DNA of 5,520 nucleotides from Candidatus Binatia bacterium. GTDB taxonomy: Bacteria; Desulfobacterota_B; Binatia; UBA9968. The stretch spans positions 1 through 5,520 of the forward strand of contig JAICHC010000225.1 of the NCBI GenBank assembly GCA_025922795.1. Reading direction: 5' to 3'. A program made the translations under genes and the position numbers. Under the pieces are notes generated by a model. The model was given only the letters and a program-made list of their open reading frames with translations, did no database searches and had not been told where the DNA came from. Below, one piece after another: positions 1-4,725 of the stretch. Position 1 is the first letter of the stretch. Each line of letters begins with the position of its first letter.

Positions 1-201
1 CATGAAGATGCTCAGCACGATGCCGCCGTACCAACCGATGGCGGCGCTTTCTGTCGTGTCCAAGAGCTCGCTCATGGCCGGAAAAAGGACGATGGCGTAG
101 AGATAGCCGTCCATGATGTCGAGCGCCCAACCGAGGCTGGCACAGATCAGCACGCGCCATTGATAGGGTGTCAGGTCTCTATACCACTTCGATTCGACCA
201 T
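1..201 (-). CDS. MFS metabolite/H+ symporter, N-terminal part (runs off left edge)
   Basis: The reverse complement from 201 down to 1 is open for 67 codons with no stop, and the frame is still open at the edge. The protein starts MVESKWYRDLTPYQWRVL, followed by a hydrophobic first membrane segment at about residues 17-43. That segment contains the GW-x-LD-x-MD pattern (G24, W25, D28, D31) typical of the first helix of sugar/aromatic-acid:H+ symporters of the major facilitator superfamily. A second helix begins near residue 55. The ATG at 199-201 is the only ATG in the frame downstream of an upstream stop at 229-231, so the start is well fixed, although no good Shine-Dalgarno site precedes it. 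The gene diverges from the exporter gene on the plus strand. Inferred role: inner-membrane uptake of a small organic acid or similar metabolite. The substrate cannot be told because about 85% of the protein is outside the window. Confidence 0.8.
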   Translation of the reverse strand, partial: MVESKWYRDLTPYQWRVLICASLGWALDIMDGYLYAIVLFPAMSELLDTTESAAIGWYGGIVLSIFM

Positions 202-352
202 GATGGGTGACTGGACGATAGAGGTAGATTATTTCCCGTCGAAAACCTCCGCGTCGTTTGAGCTCCCAGACTTTGACTTTGCGGCAAGACTCTGCAGTTG
301 GAAGTTGAAGCTTGTTTCCGAATGGTTTCAAACACCCGGCCACTCGCGTAAG
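202..352. other. Divergent intergenic region between two MFS genes
   Basis: These 151 bp separate the start of the minus-strand symporter from the preferred start of the plus-strand exporter, so promoters for both should lie here. I looked for -35/-10 pairs on both strands and found none that I would defend. A TTGACT at about 266-271 has no matching -10 at normal spacing. The exporter frame stays open through the region back to an ATG at 200, but the peptide has no transporter character and would overlap the divergent start codon. I therefore treat the region as non-coding. Confidence 0.5.
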
Positions 353-1651
353 ATGAACAAGACTACGACACCGTTAGATCCCATGCCAAGCCTTCGCAAT
401 CTTCGCACGCTCCGTTCTCTCAAGCACCGAAATTTTCGTCTCTTGATGGAAGGCGCGTTGATCTCGAGCTCAGGCGATTTCATGCAAAACGTCGCGCAGA
501 GCTGGCTGGTCTGGCATGTTTCCAAATCGCCTGTTGCCATCGGCGTCGTGGCTTTTTTCGACACTTTGCCGCGATTGCTTGTCGGCGCTCTCGGCGGCGC
601 CATTGCCGACCGATTCGATCGTCGGCGCGTGCTGATGATCACTCAATCGACGGCGATGATCCAAGCGATTATTTATTGGCTCGCCGTTCAGTTTGAGGTG
701 ATTGAGCTATGGCATATCGCTGTCCTGGCGTTTTTTCTCGGCACCGTAAATACGATCAATCAGACGGCGCGACAATCGCTGGTCAGCAGCCTGGTGCCCA
801 AAGAAGAACTGCTCAATGCTATCGGCTTGCAATCCTCGGTGTTCAATTTTTCAAAGATCCTGGGGCCGACCACGGGAGGCTTGATCATCGCCTATATCGG
901 CATCGCCGAATGTTTCCTCGTCAATGCAATCAGCTTCGTATTCTTGCTGTTGAATCTTTATTTGATGGAGTTGCCGCCCTGGCAAAAGCGCGCCGGTGAA
1001 CAGAGTCTTTGGGCCGACGTGAAGGAAGGGTTTAATTATCTGCTCGGCAACCGGCGCTTGCTTTATATCGTCGGGCTTTCGTATGTGATCGCCACGTTCT
1101 GCGCCCCGTACAACCGCTTCGTGCCGATCTTCGCAACCAATGTCCTAGACGTCGGTGCCTCGGGATTTGGTTTGCTTATGTCCGCCCCGGGGATCGGCGC
1201 CACTGTGGCGGCGTTAGTGCTTGCATCGGTGAACAAGCTCCGCGTCGGGGTCAGCTCGATCTGTTACTGTGCCATGGGGTTCGCGTTGTTCATCACCCTG
1301 TTCGCCTTTTCCCACTATTTCTTTTTATCATTCTTCTTCCTGGCGATGGTTGGATTTTGTCAGATCGCCGGACGCGCATTATCCAACACAGCGATTCAAA
1401 CCGCGACGCCGCCCCATCTGCTCGGGCGGGTTTTGAGCTTGTTTTTTATGGACCGGGGCCTGTGGTCGTTGGGCAGCGTGATCATCGGCGCCGCCGGCGC
1501 GGCCATCGGCATGGATTGGACCCTCGCCCTGTGCGGCGCGGTGTGCGCCATCGCCGCCACCCTGCTGCTAAGCTCCAGCCGTAAATACCGTGCCGAGGTA
1601 GCGCGGCAGCGGCGCGAGTTCGGCAGTGTTACGCCACGATCGGATCTCTGA
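353..1651 (+). CDS. MFS transporter, MFS_3 / EntS-like exporter family
   Basis: This is a 432-residue integral membrane protein with about 12 hydrophobic segments, the usual size for the MFS_3 (enterobactin-exporter EntS-like) branch of the major facilitator superfamily. The first helix is at about residues 30-56. MFS motif A, GALGGAIADRFDRRR, is at 78-92 in the loop after helix 2. The branch signature QTARQSLVSSLVP...LLNA...KILGPTTGG spans about 137-177. The C-terminal half begins with WADVKEGFNYLL near 220. Members are proton-driven exporters of siderophores, drugs or other small molecules; the substrate here is unknown. The start is uncertain. I chose ATG 353 because the typical family N-terminus (SLKHRNFRLL) follows about 22 residues later. 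ATG 383 is also plausible, and neither has a clear Shine-Dalgarno site. The more upstream ATG at 200 adds 51 non-family residues and is unlikely. The gene ends with TGA and overlaps the convergent cupin gene by 23 bp. Confidence 0.9.
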   Translation: MNKTTTPLDPMPSLRNLRTLRSLKHRNFRLLMEGALISSSGDFMQNVAQSWLVWHVSKSPVAIGVVAFFDTLPRLLVGALGGAIADRFDRRRVLMITQSTAMIQAIIYWLAVQFEVIELWHIAVLAFFLGTVNTINQTARQSLVSSLVPKEELLNAIGLQSSVFNFSKILGPTTGGLIIAYIGIAECFLVNAISFVFLLLNLYLMELPPWQKRAGEQSLWADVKEGFNYLLGNRRLLYIVGLSYVIATFCAPYNRFVPIFATNVLDVGASGFGLLMSAPGIGATVAALVLASVNKLRVGVSSICYCAMGFALFITLFAFSHYFFLSFFFLAMVGFCQIAGRALSNTAIQTATPPHLLGRVLSLFFMDRGLWSLGSVIIGAAGAAIGMDWTLALCGAVCAIAATLLLSSSRKYRAEVARQRREFGSVTPRSDL

Positions 1652-2015
1652 GCGGGATGTGGCTCGGGATTTTCGGCACGCGCGTCCTTGGCTTGCCGTC
1701 GACACCCGAGTTGCCCGCTCCGAGCAGAAGCATTCTTCCTTCACCGGTGTTGCACAGCTGGTAAGATTCGCCTGATTTGAGCAGGACGGTGTCGAACTGC
1801 TTTAGCACGAACTCACGATGCGGTGTGCGCACCGTGCATTCTCCTTCCAAACACATGAAAATATGATCATCGTTCTCGTGGTAGTGCATGTCGTCCTGGA
1901 GCTTCGGATCGCAATTGATCACCCAAAAATAAGCCAGATCGGTTCGCCACAGACTCAGATGATTGATTCCGGGATTGGCGTCGGCTTCCTTGATGGCATT
2001 TTTCATCTCGACCAT
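1629..2015 (-). CDS. Small single-domain cupin protein
   Basis: This is a 128-residue single-domain cupin. Motif 1 is at about 44-58: H44-x-H46, four residues, then H51, six residues, then G58 (LEG). The usual pattern is HxH(x)3-4E(x)6G, so the glutamate ligand position holds His. Motif 2 is at about 75-89 (FDTVLLKSGESYQLCN): the usual PxG and His are replaced by K80-x-G82 and Tyr85, while the closing Asn89 is kept. The fold is therefore clear, but the metal site is non-standard. Small cupins of this kind act as isomerases, dioxygenases or ligand-binding proteins in the cytoplasm; no function can be assigned. The start is firm because an AAGGAGG site lies 7 nt upstream of the ATG. The gene lies 60 bp downstream of the CDGSH gene on the same strand and is probably in one transcript with it. 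It ends in TAA inside the 3' end of the exporter gene. Confidence 0.85.
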   Translation of the reverse strand: MVEMKNAIKEADANPGINHLSLWRTDLAYFWVINCDPKLQDDMHYHENDDHIFMCLEGECTVRTPHREFVLKQFDTVLLKSGESYQLCNTGEGRMLLLGAGNSGVDGKPRTRVPKIPSHIPLRDPIVA

Positions 2016-2022
2016 TTGGCAA

Positions 2023-2029
2023 CCTCCTT
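2023..2029 (-). promoter_or_regulatory. Strong Shine-Dalgarno site of the cupin gene
   Basis: On the minus strand AAGGAGG is followed by 7 nt and then the ATG at 2013-2015. This is a near-perfect match to the anti-Shine-Dalgarno and fixes the cupin start. It is the strongest ribosome binding site in the window and implies efficient translation of the cupin. Confidence 0.85.
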
Positions 2030-2075
2030 AAGATAAAACATTCAAGTTGTTACAAGTTTCCGTCGGTCACATAGC

Positions 2076-2372
2076 TTAAGGGTCCTTGTAGGTGGCGGGC
2101 TTTGCTTGCGGACGCGGTGGTCTTTCTTTGGGCTTTACCAGCCGTCCGTGGGTGCCGTCGCAAAACGGATGATCTTTGGAGCGCCAGCAACGGCAGATGG
2201 CAATGGTCGTCGGCTCGTCGAATTCGATGATATGCGGCTGGATGTTGGTCTCGGCATGGGAGCCGTCGCAGAACGGCGGATTTTTCGTGCGCGTGCAGCG
2301 GCAGTAGGCAACGCTTTTGGATACCTGCTTGACTATCGTCGGTTCGATCAGATCATCGTAGGACAGCGGCAT
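2076..2372 (-). CDS. Tandem CDGSH-type iron-sulfur protein
   Basis: This 98-residue protein has two complete CDGSH motifs of the form CxCx2(S/T)x3PxCDG(S/T)H. The first has ligands C24, C26, C35 and H39 (CRCTRTKNPPFCDGSH). The second has C60, C62, C71 and H75 (CRCWRSKDHPFCDGTH). Each motif is known to hold one [2Fe-2S] cluster with three Cys and one His ligand, as in mitoNEET; two motifs in one short chain resemble the CISD3/Miner2 type, which can fold as a monomer. The C-terminus from about residue 80 is a basic, proline-rich tail (KPKERPPRPQAKP). There is no membrane anchor, so a soluble cytoplasmic redox or cluster-transfer protein is expected; the partner is unknown. The start is well supported by AAAGGAG 7 nt before the ATG. 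The gene sits between the cupin (60 bp downstream) and the disrupted amidohydrolase (75 bp upstream), all on one strand, and ends in TAA. Confidence 0.93.
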   Translation of the reverse strand: MPLSYDDLIEPTIVKQVSKSVAYCRCTRTKNPPFCDGSHAETNIQPHIIEFDEPTTIAICRCWRSKDHPFCDGTHGRLVKPKERPPRPQAKPATYKDP

Positions 2373-2379
2373 AATTGGG

Positions 2380-2386
2380 CTCCTTT
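2380..2386 (-). promoter_or_regulatory. Shine-Dalgarno site of the CDGSH gene
   Basis: On the minus strand AAAGGAG lies 7 nt before the ATG at 2370-2372, confirming that start. The site falls in the 75-bp gap after the TGA of the upstream amidohydrolase frame, in which I see no clear promoter or terminator. Confidence 0.8.
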
Positions 2387-2447
2387 GTGATCGCTGAATG
2401 CTTTCTAGTATCTTTCTTGGAAAACCGCAAATTACGAGAGCGGCTCG

Positions 2448-3377
2448 TCATGACCGTTGCAGCAATTTTAACGCATTGCGGCTGAAAATGCCCTCACGTT
2501 CGTTGGCCGTAATCGGCAGCTCTTCGATGATTTTCTTCGCGCGCGGCAGCAGCGGCAACAGCGGCGGCGCATCGCTGCCAAAAAGTAAGTGTTCAGCGCC
2601 AATTGTCTGATAAGCGCACATGATCGCCGGTGGGTGATAGGCAACGGTATCCATGTGAAGAGTTTTCAAATATTCGCTCGGGCGTTGGGTAATGCACATG
2701 GGCTCGTAGGGGCCGAGGCCGGAAGCACGGTCGCCTAGCTAGTAGGCGTAGTCCATGCGTCCGATGACGTCGCAAATGCCGCCGCCGAGATGGCAGCCAA
2801 CGAATTTGATGTTCTGATAACGTTCGAAGACGCCGCGAACGATCAGCCGCGCGATGCTCAAGCATTCGTCGAACGGCCGGCCGACACTCGAAGCCAAGCG
2901 ATAGTCGCGCATGCGTTCCTCGCCGTAACCGACCGACGGCGCGTGCATCATCACCGGTATGCCGAGGCCGGCGACCATTTCAAAAAACGGGCTGGCCGCG
3001 TCATCGTCCGGATAGGCGTGCTGGTGACTCGAATTGATGAGCACGCCGTGCAGGCCGCACTCGACGATCGCCCGTTCCAGCTCCTTCATGAACGGCGTCC
3101 CACCGCAGGGCAGCGTGCTGGTGAAAACGATGACGCGTTCTTTGTATTTTTGCTGGATCTCCGCGCCGTATTCGTTCCAGCGTCGCAAAAACTCGAGCGA
3201 ATCGTCATCGGTCTTGTCTTTGAGATAATGGATCGTATTGCTGACCACGCAGCGATCGATACCGGCTTGCTCATGGGCTTCCAAGAGATTCTCGATTGTC
3301 AGCGGCGTGGTGTCGCCCCAACGTCGGTCCTTGGCGAGTTCCGGAGGGTAGACATGGGCGTGCCAGTCGATGATCAT
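2448..3377 (-). pseudogene. ACMSD-like amidohydrolase (Amidohydrolase_2) interrupted by one in-frame TAG
   Basis: One continuous frame of 309 positions encodes a metal-dependent hydrolase/decarboxylase of the Amidohydrolase_2 (PF04909, ACMSD-like) family, broken only by TAG at 2739-2741 (position 213). The ligands expected of the TIM-barrel are visible: H6-x-H8 (IIDWHAHVYP), H145 (VMMHAP), H196 (VGCHLGGG) and D269 (LLFGSDAP). D269 lies beyond the TAG, as does the family-like stretch LGDRASGLGPYEPM that follows it directly, so the 212-residue product made before the stop should lack the catalytic Asp and be inactive. The frame closes with TGA at 2448-2450 at a normal family length of about 310. 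I chose ATG 3377 because MIIDWHAHVYP is the usual N-terminus; an in-frame ATG at 3425 adds 16 residues. The exact substrate is unknown; relatives decarboxylate or hydrolyse aromatic and cyclic acids. It could be a nonsense mutation, a sequencing error, or read-through (less likely, see findings). Confidence 0.85.
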
Positions 3378-3600
3378 GGGTTTATCCCGCCTCGTAATAC
3401 TAAGATCCTGCCATTTCAGATTCATGGACTCGATCAGAGCTATTCTCTTGGATCGAAGCCACGTAGCTTTTCGATAGCATCGGGCGTCATCCTGAGCGAA
3501 AGCGAAGGATCTGCGCAGATTCTTCGTCGCTCAGCTCCTCAGAATGACATTTGCCGAATGGCGCTAGTAAAGTGAACCTTATTACAAACCCTAGATTGAT
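3378..3600. other. Intergenic stretch upstream of the disrupted amidohydrolase
   Basis: These 223 bp lie between the TAG stop of the binding-protein gene and the amidohydrolase start. They hold the 63-bp palindrome at 3486-3548 and no gene I can support. A plus-strand open frame that crosses the region is antisense to the amidohydrolase and ends in the palindrome without family features. The length and the palindrome suggest a transcription break here, so the amidohydrolase, CDGSH and cupin genes may form a unit separate from the binding protein. No convincing promoter was found by eye. Confidence 0.55.
3486..3548. repeat. Imperfect palindromic intergenic element (GTCATYCTGAG ends)
   Basis: The left arm, 3486-3512, begins GTCATCCTGAG and ends GAAGGATCT. 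The right arm, 3517-3548, begins AGATTCTTC and ends CTCAGAATGAC. The outer 11 bases of each arm pair with one mismatch. The inner nine bases of each arm (3504-3512 with 3517-3525) pair fully if one G-T is allowed, around a GCGC loop. The middle is an internal bulge where the right arm is five bases longer. The element lies entirely between genes. I recognise this type of sequence as a dispersed, high-copy intergenic palindrome in several uncultivated bacterial lineages, but only one clear copy is in this window, so dispersal cannot be shown here. It may also act as a transcript-end hairpin for the binding-protein gene, although no T-run follows on the minus strand. Confidence 0.75.
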
Positions 3601-4563
3601 CTAACGTGCTTTGATCCCCAACTCCACCTGGGCGGCCCGGAGAAAACTCAGATCGACGACTTCACCGGACGCGACTTCGCGGGTGACTTTGGCGCTCCGA
3701 CGGGCCTGGTCGATGACTAGCTTCAACCCGTCTTCAGGCACCGATCCGTCGGCGTTGAATAAGTTTTTCAAAGCGTCGTAAGACGCGTATGCAAATTCGC
3801 GCTCTACTTTGCCCCAAGCGATCAGGGTTTTTACCGCGTCGTCGCGGTTGTCGCGGATAAAACGGTTGGCGCGGATCGTCGCTTTGATGACACGGCGGAT
3901 CTCGTCGGGTTTCTCTCGGATCTTTCGCAAGTGCGTGCCGAGGCCGAGATAGGGGAAACTGAAAAGCTCGTAGGCGCGAGCGAGGATTTTATAACCTTGC
4001 TTTTCCATCTGAGTGTCCGCCGGCGGCGAAATAACCACCACGTCGACCACCCTTTGCTTGAGCGCGGTCAAGCGGGCGGCGTCCGAGCCGAGAGCGAGAA
4101 TTTTGATCTCTTTTTCGGGATCGATCCCGGCTTGCTTGATCATCAAGCGCGCCGCGACCTCGGGTGTTGCGCCGAAGCTGCTGATGCCCAAAGTCTTGCC
4201 TCGAAGATCCGTTAACGATTTGATCTCGGGTTGAGCGATCAACGTCATCGGCCAGTTGTCGAGATAGCCGGCCACGATTCTAACCGGCAGCCCGGCGATG
4301 GCGCCGCCGACCACGGCGCCGAAGAGCTGACAATAGTCGACGTCGCCGGTCGAAAGCGCCGTGATCGCCACATTGGGATTCATTCGAATGATCTCGGTGG
4401 CGACGTTTTCGTCTTTGAAAAATCCCTGTTTCTGAGCCACTGCGACGGTCAAGTTGGGCATGTTCGGGTTCGACACGGCGATACGGATTCGGTCCAACGC
4501 CGCCGCCGGTGCGCCGAGTAAGCTCACTGCGATAAGGACAAGCAAGAGCTTGGTGATCATCAT
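3601..4563 (-). CDS. ABC-type substrate-binding protein, NMT1/THI5-like (SsuA/ThiY family)
   Basis: This is a 320-residue periplasmic binding protein. It begins with a Sec signal peptide: MMITK, a hydrophobic core of about residues 6-19, and an AxA-type cleavage site near PAAA at 20-23. The mature part has the NMT1/THI5-like layout: IRIAVSNPNMPNLTVAVAQ near 27-44, QGFFKDENV near 46-54, ALSTGDVDYCQLFGA near 69-83, SLTDLRGKTLGISSFGATPE near 116-135, then a helical C-terminal region. Such proteins deliver a small ligand (thiamine precursors, sulfonates, nitrate, aromatic acids) to an ABC permease. Neither permease nor ATPase is adjacent here, so this is an orphan binding protein and its ligand is unknown. 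An upstream in-frame ATG at 4584 adds seven residues. I prefer 4563 because the charged signal-peptide start fits and a weak GGAA precedes it. The gene ends in TAG after ELGIKAR, a normal family C-terminus. Confidence 0.88.
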   Translation of the reverse strand: MMITKLLLVLIAVSLLGAPAAALDRIRIAVSNPNMPNLTVAVAQKQGFFKDENVATEIIRMNPNVAITALSTGDVDYCQLFGAVVGGAIAGLPVRIVAGYLDNWPMTLIAQPEIKSLTDLRGKTLGISSFGATPEVAARLMIKQAGIDPEKEIKILALGSDAARLTALKQRVVDVVVISPPADTQMEKQGYKILARAYELFSFPYLGLGTHLRKIREKPDEIRRVIKATIRANRFIRDNRDDAVKTLIAWGKVEREFAYASYDALKNLFNADGSVPEDGLKLVIDQARRSAKVTREVASGEVVDLSFLRAAQVELGIKAR

Positions 4564-4725
4564 TTGTTTAGTTCCAGCAGCCATAAAACGAACATCAAAA
4601 AGCCGTTGTATCGGGACTTTTCTCGCCGGCTATCCTCAGCCGCAGCGAGGGATCCGCCTTTTCAGCGGTTATCTTGATCCTACCGCGCCATTTTGGCGGC
4701 GGTAGGATTTCAAGCTTTTATCATT
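4564..4725. other. Intergenic stretch between hydrolase and binding-protein genes
   Basis: These 162 bp lie between two minus-strand genes. The part next to the hydrolase stop holds a strong hairpin (4677-4708). The middle holds a segment at 4634-4658 that resembles the left arm of the 3486-3548 palindrome. The part nearest the binding-protein start should carry its leader. No open frame with family features is present, and no promoter could be defended by eye. Confidence 0.5.
4677..4708. repeat. Strong hairpin downstream of the second amidohydrolase
   Basis: The arms ATCCTACCGCGCC (4677-4689) and GGCGGCGGTAGGAT (4695-4708) are complementary over 13 base pairs with one bulged base, around the loop ATTTT. 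It begins 17 bp beyond the TAG stop of the second amidohydrolase on the minus strand, the place for a transcript terminator. Neither strand shows a proper U-tract immediately after it, so a classical intrinsic terminator is doubtful. It may serve as an mRNA 3'-end stabiliser, or be a copy of a repeated palindrome. Confidence 0.7.

Noticed and set aside
200..352. N-terminal extension of the exporter from ATG 200
   Set aside because: The 51 extra residues show no membrane or family features, and the start would overlap the start codon of the divergent symporter.
2373..2447. Promoter with GATACT as -10 box ahead of the CDGSH gene
   Set aside because: The nearest -35-like TTGCGG is only 12 bases away, too close for a sigma-70 promoter, and no better partner exists.
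2448..2699. Separate small gene starting at ATG 2699
   Set aside because: It is in the same frame as the upstream amidohydrolase, has no Shine-Dalgarno site, and carries the C-terminal catalytic Asp region of that same family, so it is the 3' part of the interrupted gene.
2700..2741. Pyrrolysine-insertion structure downstream of the TAG
   Set aside because: GGCCTCGGCC is self-complementary but leaves only a two-base loop. No convincing stem-loop of the right size was found, and TAG serves as a normal stop in two neighbouring genes.
2739..3425. Complete 228-residue short amidohydrolase ending at TAG 2739
   Set aside because: It would lack the catalytic Asp and the last barrel elements, which are present in frame just downstream, so the stop is an interruption and not a natural end.
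2790..3575. 261-codon plus-strand open frame opposite the ACMSD-like gene
   Set aside because: It is antisense to a clear amidohydrolase coding frame, has no recognisable domain or ribosome binding site, and runs into the intergenic palindrome.
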